From: Nectonema munidae
Lineage: Eukaryota > Nematomorpha > Nectonematoida > Nectonematidae
Assembly (NCBI GenBank): GCA_030549495.1
Contig: JAUIRK010000753.1
Span: 124,001 to 188,000 of the forward strand
Direction of reading: 5' to 3'
Length of the DNA stretch: 64,000 nucleotides
Shown here piece after piece: positions 26,001-34,709 of the stretch. Position 1 is the stretch's first letter. Every line of letters starts with the position of its first letter. Both the position numbers and the translations under genes were made by a program. The notes under the pieces were generated by a model. It saw only the letters and a program-made list of their open reading frames with translations. It did no database searches and was not told the DNA's origin.

Positions 26001-26274
26001 TAGAGGTAATTCGGTTTCGTGAATCTACGCCAACTTTTGCATGCCACAAATAGATTAATAAAGGAATATCTTACGAGAACGTTGCTTTTTTGATTGACAC
26101 GCCACAAATTGATTTTGTAGTCTTTTCCACTGGTAGCCAACACGTGTCCAGACTCATGGCCGAGAGCGATGCAAAGAATATCTCCTTTATGAGCGCAAAA
26201 ATGGTCTAAATGGGTAAGAATTTTCTTGATATAATTCTGGGGAGCTAGCAGTGCTACGCACCAGAAACGTTTTC
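7704..26274 (-). CDS. KATNB1: Katanin p80 WD40 subunit (KATNB1-like), multi-exon gene, incomplete at both ends
   Basis: Katanin p80 targets and stimulates the p60 AAA ATPase that severs microtubules at centrosomes, spindles and cilia. Five minus-strand exons (26075-26274, 14045-14162, 12436-12578, 12162-12382, 10776-11064) join in phase 0/0/1/0/2/0 and translate to a WD40 propeller that follows animal p80 blade by blade. Seen examples are LATSGKDYKINLW (family LATGGDDCRVNLW), LRTFTGSSFGVECLDYSP (family LRTLMGHKANICSLDFHP), VLFSPDEKWIASCSNDSS (family LRFSPDGKWLASAADDHT) and VTWDKILDFALSKNF (family VNWGKVADLAICNDQ). A sixth exon (7704-8024) fits in phase and enters a Ser-rich linker. The Gly-His pairs typical of WD repeats are mostly lost, so the protein is divergent. 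The initiator exon upstream of 26.27 kb and the C-terminal con80 domain were not found with confidence. The family assignment is firm; the 3' half of the model is tentative. Confidence 0.88.
8815..8888. mobile_element. Fragment of the 4.0-kb MITE family
   Basis: The right-end signature GGTCCACATGGACC followed by TTGAGAAATACAGATCCAG matches the right end of the element at 4030-4519. The left half is missing. It lies in an intron or 3' region of the katanin model. Confidence 0.5.
9426..9515 (-). mobile_element. tRNA-derived SINE copy, 5'-truncated
   Basis: The minus strand holds the B box region CTTGGGTTCGATCCCGC and the body to TCGATGAAAACACCC, but the A box half is absent, so this copy is truncated just upstream of the B box. 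It lies in the intron between the 8.0- and 10.9-kb exons. Confidence 0.75.
10776..11064 (-). CDS. KATNB1: Katanin p80 exon, end of WD repeat 5 and last blade
   Basis: The acceptor TTCTTTAG begins with G CAC TTG TCT, completing the codon left over from the previous exon and reading HLSSWNLEELAIIEEG (family IRFWDLEKFQVVSCIEG). It continues through GKLFASSSNNLSIITHG and VTWDKILDFALSKNF to SHLSTFMLNLPLH (family SNVSSYVVDLTRV), the end of the propeller. It is 289 nt. The donor CAT|GTAAAC gives phase 0; the site is weak but lies where family alignment places the end of the propeller. Confidence 0.85.
11327..11494. repeat. Pair of 60-bp direct repeats
   Basis: The segment ATCATACAGCGAAAAAATAC, then GAAAAGATACAACTATGCTA, at 11327-11388 recurs with a few changes at 11434-11494. 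It lies in the katanin intron between the 10.9- and 12.2-kb exons. No further structure is seen. Confidence 0.7.
12162..12382 (-). CDS. KATNB1: Katanin p80 exon, WD repeats 4 and start of 5
   Basis: The acceptor TCTTCAAAG begins the exon with VHSKKINQVLFSPDEKW, the best conserved stretch of the gene (family GHSQAVRCLRFSPDGKW), then SSIALWDVAACRLLHEF and the next blade's ISRISFHPLDFVLSSC. It is 221 nt and ends in phase 2 at CAGG|GTAACT. Open frames on the opposite strand here are only antisense shadows. Intron 3, between this exon and the previous one, is just 53 bp. Confidence 0.9.
12436..12578 (-). CDS. KATNB1: Katanin p80 exon, WD repeat 3
   Basis: The acceptor TTTTTCAG is followed by CT CTA AGG, which completes the split codon left by the previous exon and gives T-LRTFTGSSFG. 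The exon then encodes ECLDYSPSGLYICSAY and KMKLWDIRSQ, matching blade 3 of p80 (NIKLWDIRRKG). It is 143 nt and ends in phase 0 at a non-canonical but usable donor GAA|GTAATA. Confidence 0.88.
13190..13573. repeat. Second copy of the 18.1-18.5 kb dispersed repeat
   Basis: Shared landmarks in the same order are TTAATTTGAATTC, GTAAAAAGTAAGTTTT, AAAATATTTGAATATTT and CATCTGAATTC-type CACCTGAATTCTATTTTC. It ends GGTTGAGAAAGCCTG. It lies in intron 2 of katanin p80. Confidence 0.55.
13955..14050 (-). repeat. Triplicated 5' splice site of katanin p80 exon 2
   Basis: The exon end plus donor AATCAAAAGTAAGTT occurs three times at 41-43 bp spacing, with donor G at 14044, 14001 and 13960. The true donor, judged by family alignment and phase, is the first. 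Using either downstream copy keeps the reading frame open only briefly before TAA. Confidence 0.8.
14045..14162 (-). CDS. KATNB1: Katanin p80 exon, WD repeat 2
   Basis: The acceptor TTTTTCCCAG starts the exon in phase 0 with TCA CTC AGC, reading SLSAQKSLVEALKFG, then FLITGDQDSVINIWDLRP, which matches blade 2 of p80 (SLTGHTSPVESV, then IRVWDLEAAK). It is 118 nt and ends in phase 1 at the donor AAAA|GTAAGT. The exon end plus donor is copied twice more just downstream in the intron (13955-14050), creating decoy 5' splice sites. Confidence 0.88.
14163..17509. other. Katanin intron 1, proximal part
   Basis: AT-rich intronic DNA without recognisable genes or intact repeats. Open runs such as 17048-17323 (plus) have no family resemblance. 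Confidence 0.5.
17510..18473. repeat. Composite dispersed repeat with internal duplications
   Basis: Two tandem copies of about 84 bp with period 89 lie at 17705-17873. A block of about 125 bp (17568-17690) recurs at 17963-18090; both contain ATTCTAGAGAGATTTTAAG and AAAATCGCTCATTGAGATTG. The stretch 18118-18470 is similar to 13190-13573 in another intron, and both copies end in a motif like TGAGAAACCCTG, an inverted hAT-type end. The family is unclassified and has no coding capacity. Confidence 0.6.
18484..18900. mobile_element. hAT-type MITE (outer element of a nested pair)
   Basis: The left end CAGTGACGGCGAACC and the right inner segment GTGGCACGCGTGCCATAGG are inverted relatives, as in hAT miniature elements whose ends begin CAGTG. 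There is no coding capacity. The right terminus is interrupted by the insertion at 18908 and seems to continue briefly past 19221 without a clean end. Because the other element sits inside it, this one is the older. Confidence 0.6.
18908..19213. mobile_element. hAT-type MITE with perfect ends and 8-bp duplication
   Basis: The 306-bp element has perfect 14-bp inverted termini, CAGTGCCCGCGCTA and TAGCGCGGGCACTG, and identical 8-bp flanks GGTTTAAG (18900-18907 and 19214-19221). Eight-base duplications and CAGTG ends are hAT hallmarks. It has no transposase gene; short open frames across it are chance. A G-run near 19170 precedes the right end. Confidence 0.92.
20023..20094 (-). tRNA. tRNA-Gln (anticodon TTG)
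   Basis: The reverse complement folds as a full cloverleaf. The acceptor stem is GGTTCCA/TGGAACC. The D arm contains TGGTGTAACGGTTAGCAC (A box). The anticodon stem TGGGA/TCCCA carries the loop CTTTGAA, anticodon TTG. The T arm contains GGTTCGA-type GAGTTCGAATC (B box). There is no intron. A T-run on the minus strand just 3' (A-run at 20011-20020 on the plus strand) is a good RNA polymerase III terminator. It sits inside intron 1 of the katanin p80 gene in the same orientation. Its sequence looks intact, unlike the eroded SINEs around it. Confidence 0.96.
20560..20685 (+). mobile_element. tRNA-derived SINE copy, tail lost
   Basis: It carries GCTGGCTAGATACTGGG (A box region), CTTGGGTTCGATCCCG (B box) and GATACAAGCCGCGCAATTC, with the end at TCGATGAAAA. 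The 5' GGGGGCGTGAG leader and the 3' pyrimidine tail are missing. It is in katanin intron 1, next to the LINE fragment. Confidence 0.8.
20750..21960 (-). mobile_element. LINE reverse-transcriptase fragment (CR1/Jockey-like)
   Basis: Minus-strand frames give, in order, VTIKDLLHVLHNMKNNDSD (pre-RT region), PISLVSSFGKIFEKLIYNQI (family YRPISLLSVFSKIFEKLIYN), FIDLSRAFDSFSHYISLEKL (family DLSKAFDTVDH, first catalytic Asp) and GGVPQSSILWPLLFIIY (family GVPQGSILGPLLF). The fragment ends before the YADD box and is spread over several frames. No endonuclease domain was seen at the 5' side. A C-run at 20840-20850 lies within the coding part. It sits in katanin intron 1 in the same orientation as the gene. 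Confidence 0.85.
22420..22900. other. GC-elevated block in katanin intron 1, unidentified
   Basis: The base composition is coding-like. The plus strand has ATGGCAATGTGTACTGGCG opening MAMCTGACKFNFKKKRKC before a stop; the minus strand has an open run FPFMPGSRLRNATHKLDAPS. Neither is a known family. It may be a promoter or 5' exon of an intronic gene, or a repeat. Confidence 0.35.
23231..25257 (+). mobile_element. MULE (Mutator-like) DNA transposon with terminal repeats and target duplication
   Basis: The 2,027-bp element is bounded by a 10-bp direct repeat CATAAGAAGG at 23221-23230 and 25258-25267, the 9-10 bp duplication size known for MULEs. The ends form imperfect inverted repeats sharing TTAT and AGAGTGACA; the AGAGTGACA word recurs in both subterminal regions (left near 23270, right near 25208). 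Inside is a single degraded transposase. It lies in katanin p80 intron 1, on the strand opposite to the gene. The duplication is identical on both sides, suggesting a fairly recent insertion, yet the coding region has several breaks, so it is non-autonomous now. Confidence 0.85.
23618..25147 (+). pseudogene. MULE transposase with FLYWCH-like N-terminus, degraded
   Basis: ATG at 23618 opens a FLYWCH-like zinc finger: FVKSQKDKEKLVFNGYMYRH, then CCEDKKCNGSATLRG and AHNHLP. A TGA stops it at residue 105. Past a frameshift in an A-run near 24010 the MULE catalytic core appears: WLLDGTFKTCPKLFHQIYTI (first Asp), FPAVYALYCLEKH, then MVDFELASINALQHIFP (second Asp). A stop (about 24150) and further shifts interrupt it. 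The C-terminal part resumes at 24626 as YFEDTSFVFGR, PRFPPSAWSIYHLQEYNMPR and TNNNLEAWHRRFEMVVERHH, typical of animal MULEs. The architecture FLYWCH plus MULE is known in invertebrates. It would cut and rejoin element ends; this copy cannot encode the full protein. Confidence 0.88.
26075..26274 (-). CDS. KATNB1: Katanin p80 exon, WD repeat 1
   Basis: This exon encodes blade 1, including AHKGDILCIALG and LATSGKDYKINLW. The donor GTAAGA follows codon CTC at 26075, leaving phase 0. Two acceptors are possible: CTTTCAG with the exon starting at 26274, which gives 23 extra open codons, or CATTTAG with the exon starting at 26205. I prefer the first for its pyrimidine tract, and because HLDHF aligns to the KLQEI of the human protein and lies upstream of the second site. 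No convincing initiator ATG is in frame here, so a short 5' exon probably lies further upstream. Confidence 0.85.
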
Positions 26275-26521
26275 CTGAAAGATTTTTAATAGTAATAGAG
26301 CATGTGATGTTTTCACTGAGGATTGATTGATATACGGATCGTACAAAATTGCCATATATTTACAGGCTATCCTCGATAAACAGGAAATCTTATTATTATT
26401 CAGAATATGAAGTTTGAATCAAAGAGTTCAATTTTTTATTTTAATAAAACATTTTTCTATTGTAATTTACATAGTACACACATTCCTGTTCTATTTAAAA
26501 CATTTTTAAACTAAGAAGCGC

Positions 26522-26679
26522 GGTAAGGTAAAGGTACCATACCGTGGGGTGTTTTCATCGAAAAGGCACAATTGCACCGCTTGCATCGAACTATGAAGAA
26601 AGTAGGTTTGATGCGGGATCGAACCCAAGACCTCGAGTTATCGAAACCCAGTACCTAACCAACCTTACTCACGCCCCCT
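26522..26679 (-). mobile_element. tRNA-derived SINE copy
   Basis: On the minus strand it starts with GGGGGCGTGAGTAAGG and contains the same A box, the B box GGTTCGATCCC, the body (TCGATGCAAG, TGTGCCTTTTCGATGAAAAC) and the ACCTTTACCTTACC tail as the copy at 34.7 kb. It is nearly full length and lies just upstream of the first identified katanin p80 exon. Confidence 0.82.
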
Positions 26680-29345
26680 TCGCAGTAGCGAAGGCATAGG
26701 ACGTGGTTACTCCACGGACTAACAAAAACGCACTTTATATACTTAAAAATTTACATCCATATGTTTATAAAAAGAAGACATTTTTCCCATTATTTGTGAA
26801 ATTTTCGCATTTTATAACATGATCGAATGATGATGATGTTGCAATGATCGCGGGAGTATGCAATATTGAATGCAAAAAGATCGATATCATGGCTGTGGTG
26901 CTTTTTTTCATTATTCCACAGAATAAGTTTGATATTACACAGAGTAAATGCAGGGATAGCAAATTCTTTTCTTCACAGTCAGCCAACCTTAATCCGAACA
27001 GAACATTTAAAATAAACCATTTGGATAAGAAATTGTCTGGATTGTGTGAAAAAAATGATCATGCTTTCCATTTTACGTAATTAATATTTAGGATGTATTG
27101 ATTTCAAAATTTTGGTCGATCACAATTATTGTTTTTTGCAATTATTATTGATACCTATTATCATAATTGTAGTTTTGAAAAGGCTTGTGCATAACACACT
27201 TTAAAACTCATAAACAGCGCGTATAAATGGAAAAAAGTTGAATAGTTTATTCAAAAATATTTGTAAATAAAAAATGACTAATTATATTATTTCATCATAA
27301 TGTATTCATTTATTAAGTAATTTAATAGTTAAAATAAACATTTTTCGAGTTGAAATTTACAAACATTACTATTTCTCTGACTTCTGGAGTGAACACACTA
27401 CCTCCAAATTATTAGTTAATGGCAAAATGCATATACTCACTCTAAAATGTTCTTAAGAAAATTGGAAAAGAGATACAAAAGCAAATAAACGGGATGTTTT
27501 TCGCCAGAGTGGGCCTTTATAAAAATTTTATGTACTCGACTAGAAGTGGAGTATTTAACTAGCCCTGTCATAAAACTCTGAATGAAACCAAGTGTAGCAG
27601 GCAAAGAGATATTAATGTATACAGTGACGTAGTTTACATTTTTATTTAGAGAGTCCCAATGGGATCCTGAATTATTTGTATACATTTACGAGGATCCATT
27701 GTCTGAATTAAAGTTAACAAATGCTGCTTATACACACTCATTTGTATAGACAAAGGATAAAAAATGAAAAAAAACATAAAAAAATTATTATTTACTTTTT
27801 ATAAATAAAATAAATTGCCTGATAATTTAGATGTATCAAAATTTGGATATTTATTTAATCATTTTTTTAATTATAAAATGAGTTCATTCTTCAACTCACA
27901 AGGATAATCATTTACTGATTCTTGAAAATTTAGCAGATTATTCGGTACAAGCGTCTCTAGTCGATACAATAGCATAAAACATTGCTAATATAATTCATAT
28001 ATTTTATACAAAATGCCAAATGTTTAAATATGTTTATTAAAAATTTTTAATCTTAAAATTGAAATATACTTTCAATGTTGTGCGGGATCTCCTTTTCATA
28101 ATACGCTTAGAAGTCGTCAATATATCATTCATCTTTGGAATGTGCATTTTCTTTGTATTTTTACCTATAACAAATCAGGACCGTGAATTCAAATGAAATA
28201 AACAAAAATTTATCCTACTTCGTGATTCTTTTTAAAAAGTACTAAAAACTTTCTTGATTTATACAGTAAATCAAGGATTTTTTGCATAAGTTAAATTTTC
28301 GCCATTTGCCAGTTAAAAAAGTTCACGTAGCTTAAATTCTCTAATATTTTCTCTTAGATACATATGTGAGCAGTTTTCACCAATCAAAAAATTGGACAAT
28401 AACGCAATACCAAATTTTGAAAAATAAAATATGATTATTTCCAAAATCATTCCAAAATTGATCAAAATGTAAAATAAACCATTTTAATTTATGCTACAAA
28501 AAGATCACGGATATTTAATTTTTTGTCACATATTTCAAAAATTAATTTAATTCTATCCAAAATCAATAATTTGTTCATCAATAACAATAATGATTATTAT
28601 TACAAAATTTTCCATATAACAACAATGTACACACTACACATATACAAATACTTATGATGTATTAAATTGCACAACCATCTCAGAATGGAAATCAATAAAG
28701 AAAGAGATGGTATGTAGTAATAATAATAGTAGGCTAATTTATATGTGGCGACTTGTCTAGCTATGATTTTTACCAGGAAGAAAATTGATATACATAATAC
28801 TCAGAGTCACACAGATGCACGCAATTGATACAGGAAGCCACTTCACGCACAAGCGCATCAAGGATAATCCCTATATACATTTTGATGCAAATGCAAAAGC
28901 CTCTTTGTCACAGAAGAGATAAGAGCTAGAGAATGTGAGGAGTGTGGGATGTCCGGTTACCTTGGGTAACAAAAATGGAGGTATTAATTAGTATTAGGTA
29001 AAATTTCTATGGTACTTATGGGTTAAGAAAAGCAATATTTTAAGATTTCTCCTCATCATCTATATCTACGAGGTGATTCAAAAGTTTTTTTAAAAACGAA
29101 ATCATAAGAATTTAAAGCAGATTCTATAGTAAATTGTTTTAACCAATTAAATTACGAGAAAATTTTGACTATTTAAATGAACTGGGCCAAAATCTCGGAT
29201 CTAATAGGCTGGAAAATGGGCTCATAGAGCTTAACACATTTTTCCAATATTTAACATATTCAGAAGCTTTTCTATACTGCACATTTACATGTTGTACCTT
29301 TATCTCCCTTTTCTAACGAATCTTGTCAATTAGTGCCTTACCCTT
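26680..29345. other. AT-rich upstream region, nothing identified
   Basis: It should hold the promoter and first exon of katanin p80, but no initiator codon in a p80-like context was recognised. Confidence 0.4.
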
Positions 29346-29353
29346 TGAAGACA

Positions 29354-29689
29354 CAGGGCCGTATCAAGGGATCGTGGCGCCCCAAAGCAAAGGTCCTGAA
29401 TGGAGCTCCTCACCCCCTGTTCTTTCTTTTCTCACTCATCCCCACCCCATTCTGGCTTAAAAAGTAATTTAGAAAAAAAAATGTTCACGTTTTTATTAAG
29501 CCACATAATTCAGATATATGCCGACTGAGTCGAAGACAGTCTCCATTAGATGTACATTTTTGGTGTTTTAGCAGCCGCAAAATTATCCATGACTTCGTCT
29601 CGTTAGGTAGGAAAATGAAATGGCGCCCCCTAGGTGTGGCACCCTGGGGCAATTGCCTCGCCACTGCCCTCCCCCTTGATACGGACCTG
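29354..29689. mobile_element. hAT-type MITE
   Basis: The 336-bp element has ends CAGGGCCGTATCAAGGG and, inverted, CAGGTCCGTATCAAGGG (one mismatch). The flanks TGAAGACA and TGAAGACC (29346-29353, 29690-29697) are an 8-bp duplication with one change. The subterminal sequence is GC-rich (GGCGCCCC) and there is no coding capacity. Confidence 0.88.
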
Positions 29690-30081
29690 TGAAGACCAGA
29701 AACTAATCACATGCTTTTTGTTAATGAATATATTTAAAGCCATTAAAAGAGGAGTTGATATATAATTAAGTTGAAATATTATCTCTATTGTGAGATGCAA
29801 GGATAAAGAGTTTTAATGTTATGGCATAGTTATCTAATACCAGCAGTAAGTTGGTTGACCACGCAAAGTCAAATTTCTAATTGTCTAAAATCACGATTAA
29901 AATAAATTAGGATATTCTTTTAGCTGCTCCAGCATTTAAAATGGCCATTCAATCCATACTATTCAACTTACAAGATTGATCTTCAAATTCTTTTGGATCC
30001 GCATTAATTAACATAATTTTTCATACTTGTACGTTTATTTTAAAAGTAAATGGTCTATTGACTTATTTATCCGAATAGGAG

Positions 30082-30341
30082 TCAATTTATCAACGATAAC
30101 ACCATTAAAATAAAAAAGAAAGAAACAATATTTGTTAAAAAATATTGCAAAACAAATGGTAGACAAACTGTAAAAAAGAGGAAATATTAGTTTTAATAAT
30201 GTAAAATCCATGCACAGCCTTCAAGAATTCTTCGATTTTTTGTGAATCATACAGCGAAACAATATTTTTCGTTCCCTCGTTCAAGTCCTCGTACTTTCGT
30301 TTATCTGCAAATAATTTTGACTTATTTACCCGAATAGGCAT
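30082..30341 (-). other. Small open segment bounded by direct repeats
   Basis: ATG at 30341 opens MPIRVNKSKLFADKRKYEDL followed by EGTKNIVSLYDSQKIEEFLK, protein-like but unrecognised. A 20-bp motif TTGACTTATTTATCCGAATA at about 30057 recurs with a change or two at about 30317, bracketing the segment. It could be a small retrocopy insertion or a chance frame. Confidence 0.3.
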
Positions 30342-33300
30342 GGTCAGTCTGGAATCAACATACCGGTCACTGCCTAACCCTAACCCTGAAAAAGTTAAAG
30401 GGGTATCAGTACTAATTGTCTGAAATCACTGGATGCCATAAACACACTTTTGCACAACTTAAATCTCAAGGCTTCAAAATGGCAAATGTGGGGAGAGTGA
30501 CAGACTAAAAGAACTAACAAAATGAACTCTTCTGAATGAATCAATAAGAAGTAAGAAGACGAGGACATGCTTTCAAAACAGCAGCGTCACACAATTGTTC
30601 CAATTGAGGAGGAAAAAGCCACTCACTCTACCAGAGAAAGAGATATATCAATTTCTCGGTATCAGAAGAAAAGCCAGTATTTAGGTAAAGGTTAAGTACC
30701 TTGTAGCATAATCAGTGCATATATGAGAATAGATAGATGGAGAGAGGCTTTTTTGCAAACGCACGCACCACGGCTTTTCCATCCTACATTGTTCGCTCTT
30801 ATTTTTCTAGTATGCTTTTCACAGAATAATGGTTTCTGGGTTTTACTTTTTCCGCCTTCATTATCTTTTATTTGCATGCATGCGTGCGTGCATTTGGTTT
30901 ACAGTCAACTCGTCCCTTTGCAATACCAACGCATTAATTAACCAAAAAACAACTAATTAATTAGAAAATAATTGGGGTGAATTGGTAAAAGTGATTTGGC
31001 TTAAACCGGAGAGTGCTTTCAACGCATTTGTGCAACTTTCATATATTCTTTTGTAATATTTGTCACATTTTTTGAAAGTATGTTCAGATGGCCAAAATGG
31101 CCTATAAAAATTTTAAGTGTGCCATAGAACCATTGAAAAATAAGCCAGCATATAGAACCTTAATTACAATAAATACTGGTGATGTATCGAGCCCAATTTT
31201 TGTCCGTACAGATTGCGTTATAAAATGCGGGTGATGAATCGATGCCAATTTCTTTCAACAATGTAATGGAATTGATACGTTATGTTAAGAAATCTTTATA
31301 CATCATAAAAAAATAGAATTTAAAAATTATAAAAAAAAAAGTTCGCCCCAATAATTTTAGGAAATGTGAGCACTTAGTTCTATGTGTACCAGAGTTATGC
31401 TAGGATCTCGAAATTCCGTCCCCAAGGGGAGACATTCTTCCCGTACCCGATGGGAAAGCATTTTTAATGTATTCCGTATCGTGGAACAAATAAAATTAAA
31501 AAGTGACCCATAAATTTTTTATAAACTCTAGTTTATCTAATTGAATTTTTAAGTATAGAAGATTATCCATAATCATTTTAGATCAGTTTTATCATATGGC
31601 TGCAATTTTTCTAAAAGACATTGCTATTACATTGTTCATGCCTATTATAACCAATCACTTTGTGTTGATATTGTAATTTATTAGAACTATTATTATTATA
31701 ACCATTTTTCTGCTTTAACATATTTATAAACAGTTTTGTAAGAACTATGCCAAACACGAACAATAAATGTGATCATTGAATAATATTTCTAGCATAATGA
31801 TATGAATCCAAAAAAACAATCTTAGCCACTTTTTTTCAAAAATTGTAAAAAAAACCGGTAAAAACGATTTTCAAATAAAATCATCCAATTACTTCAATCA
31901 AGTGTATTCATTTAGTTTCAAACACGAAAATTGATTTAAAAAAGGATTCTTACAAAACGAATGTACTAGACTCTGGAAGAACTGAACATTGTTATTTGAA
32001 CTGTTATAGGAAAAATGTCCAACTTTCTATTACAATCAAATTGGATAAAAATTAAAAACACAAAGATTCTCACGGCCAATCAAAATTGTATCCAGAAGCA
32101 GTTGAAGATTTGATAATGGTTCGTTAAAATATTAATTCATTAAAACTTTTTATATTTATTATTTGAAAATAACATGTTTGTGAATTTTGTCCCGTTCCTC
32201 TCTAGAAATGCTCAGAAATGCCCAGAATCGTAATCATTTAAAAAAAAACTCAAAATCAGAATCCAAATAAGAGCTAGAAAACCAAAAGATCAGATTCTCT
32301 CAGTTATTGTAGAGTTTGGAGTAGCTTTGCTAGTATACACCAAGAGAATAAGTAGAGTTTCGTGAGAAACTAAAAACAACAATCAGTGTGCGGAGAAGAA
32401 ACGAAGGATGGAAGAAGGATTTTTGTGATTCCTACAACCAGAAGTCATATACCCATGCCCTTTAGTGTTTGCCAGCTATGACAAACAACTATATTGTCTA
32501 TAAATATCCACAAATATATTTGTTTGCTAATCAAAATTTTAGAATGAAAAAATCAGAATTTAATTCTAATTAAAAATTCAGAATCATTGTCATTTTCTAG
32601 AATCTGCCCAAACGTTGGCACATTTGTGTGATAACTTCGATCTACGATTATTATATCTGAGTGCGCTATGTGTCGTTCGTGTATTTATGCGTTTGTGAGT
32701 GATTTCATTATTTTCGTGGGACTGTATTAAGAAAATTGGCCCTAAACGTGTGCCAAGAAGTCATATAAGTTGGCGACCCCTAGTTTAGTGAATGGCGCAG
32801 CCACAGAAGGTGAAAGTGGTGCGATTGCCACGACCCATTTTAATTAAGAGTTTCGCGTTTAAACCAATCCTACTCAATCATACACAAACTAGACTCCAAT
32901 TTTTAATGGATATCGCCTGCGACTTTCTTTATTCCTTGTTCTGACTATGAGTAACAACTCTAATTTTCAAAATGACTTTCTACTTGTCTTAAGTATTATT
33001 CTATACCCTTTCAAGTTCATAATTCGGATCAAGCAAATTCAAATGAGGACTTTACAAACTTTTGGAAGAATTTTATGTTTCTGCGATTGTAGGAGTGTGT
33101 TATATTAAAAGATGAAAATTTTTCTAAGCATAGATTTCTTCAATCAAAAAAAATTTTGCGCGCTTCCGGGAAAACTACAAAGAGGCTAGGAAATGATCTG
33201 TTTCAGAAAAAAATATGCCGCAACGATAAAACAGAAGATGCGATTGTGACGAAACTTTGCATTCATTATAACATTTAAGGTAGGAGATTATACGATTTTT

Positions 33301-34255
33301 CTCTTACAGATCTACACTCTCATCCTTTTGCTTCACTAATCCCTCCTATTGTATGTGTTTGTCTAACTAAAGATATAACTACACTGTATACATACATAGA
33401 CCCTTGGCTATTTCATCTAGCACCGCTTATATGCGTGTATGTGCTGACGCGAACGTTTGCAGCTATCATATATTCATAATCCATCATCCCACAGTTTTAT
33501 CTTGGTGCGAGGATTTTCGAAGTCATTTAGGTGAGTTAAACGAAACGTATCAGTAACAGTACATATATTACATGTTTGTGTAAACACACATTAGTGCATA
33601 TTGCTATTTTGCGCTTAACTACTACTGTATCTTATAACATATTAAGAAAACTTTGACGTAAAATGTGGGAAAAATTTATTGTAATGCTTCAAACACCATA
33701 TTCTTCATATTCTGACGGAAAAAGAGAGGAAAGTGGTGCGTCTAAGAAGTGTCTATCACGTTGATTTTAAAGCAGGAAAACGATAAAGAGGAAGGGAACG
33801 CAAAGCAAGCAGATAGACAGACAGACAGACAACTATGCAAGAGCTGTGCGCCGAGATGGATTAAGGGTGTGAATGAATATAGCCAGAGGGTGCAGCAATA
33901 CAACAGTCTTAGGGGATGAGCGTCAGCATAGAAAATAAAGAACTAAGACAACAATCAGAGCAAAATAATGATAGATCCGCGTATTTAATTAGAGAGTTCT
34001 CAGTTTTTTTTTATTAAAAAAGCCAAATTAAGAACCAACATTGCATTGAAGTAATAGCCGAAGCCAAACAAAAAAATGTTTTTTGTAAAAAAGCGCTTTT
34101 TTAATTAAAACTTTTTAATAAAACATAATTGAAATATTCTAGTTACAGAAACTGATTCAATAATGCTGTATATACATAATAAAATTTACTAGGGTCTTTA
34201 GAATATTCAATCTTCTTCATATGATATATAATATAGGATAAGGAAAACTCCATTA
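30342..34255. other. No identified gene
   Basis: Mostly AT-rich. Notable only for alternating purine-pyrimidine GCATGCATGCGTGCGTGCAT near 30876, a short GACA microsatellite near 33816, and a GC-richer patch at 32600-32900 that I could not classify. Confidence 0.45.
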
Positions 34256-34603
34256 TGTATATAGTGAATAACGTAAAAATCAAAGTTTAACTTTTATTTG
34301 GTACTAAAAGGAGTAGTATTGTAGCAAATATTTCAACAGACTCAATCTGTCTTCTTCAGTGCGTTAAAAATGAGTGAAATGAAAGTCCTTTGCTTGCTGC
34401 TTTTATAGGAGATGGCAAAAATTTTATAGGAGAATCCAAAGACATCTCCTATAAAAGCAGCAAGCAAAGGACTTTCATTTCACTCATTTTTAACGCACTG
34501 AAGAAGACAGATTGAGTCTGTTGAAATATTTGCTACAATACTACTCCTTTTAGTACTAAATAAAAGTTAAAAACTTTGATTTTTACATTATTCACTATAT
34601 ACA
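34256..34603. repeat. Near-perfect 348-bp palindrome (arms about 160 bp, 28-bp spacer)
   Basis: The left arm 34256-34414 and right arm 34443-34603 are reverse complements with only a few mismatches or small indels (for example GGTACTAAA against AGTACTAAA). The spacer 34415-34442 itself repeats TTTTATAGGAGA. Each arm carries CTGAAGAAGACAG, then TCTGTTGAAA, on opposite strands. It has no coding capacity and could extrude as a cruciform. It could be two head-to-head copies of the 3' end of one element. Confidence 0.92.
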
Positions 34604-34709
34604 ATATATATAGAGAGAGAATGTCCAGCTCAGCATTCTTTATAATATTCATAAACCAAGAATATTTCTTTATTCTTCACTTAAATCTAACATACAAAGC
34701 CTTGTACAA

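Noticed and set aside
25712-26074. Continuation of the open frame beyond the first katanin p80 exon
   Set aside because: It runs past a consensus donor GTAAGA into intron sequence and loses similarity to WD40 immediately.
30373-30388. Telomere-like CCTAACCCTAACCCT
   Set aside because: Only about two and a half repeats are present, too few to be an interstitial telomere tract.
32600-32850. A possible leader region of an old LTR-type element
   Set aside because: A primer-site-like TTGGCGACCC and a short ATG frame are suggestive, but no second terminal repeat and no recognisable element genes were seen.
34498-34540. A functional hammerhead ribozyme
   Set aside because: CUGANGA, a stem II and GAAA are in the right order, but the sequence before CUGANGA does not pair with that after a possible cleavage triplet, and stem III pairing is poor. 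I kept only the motif resemblance.
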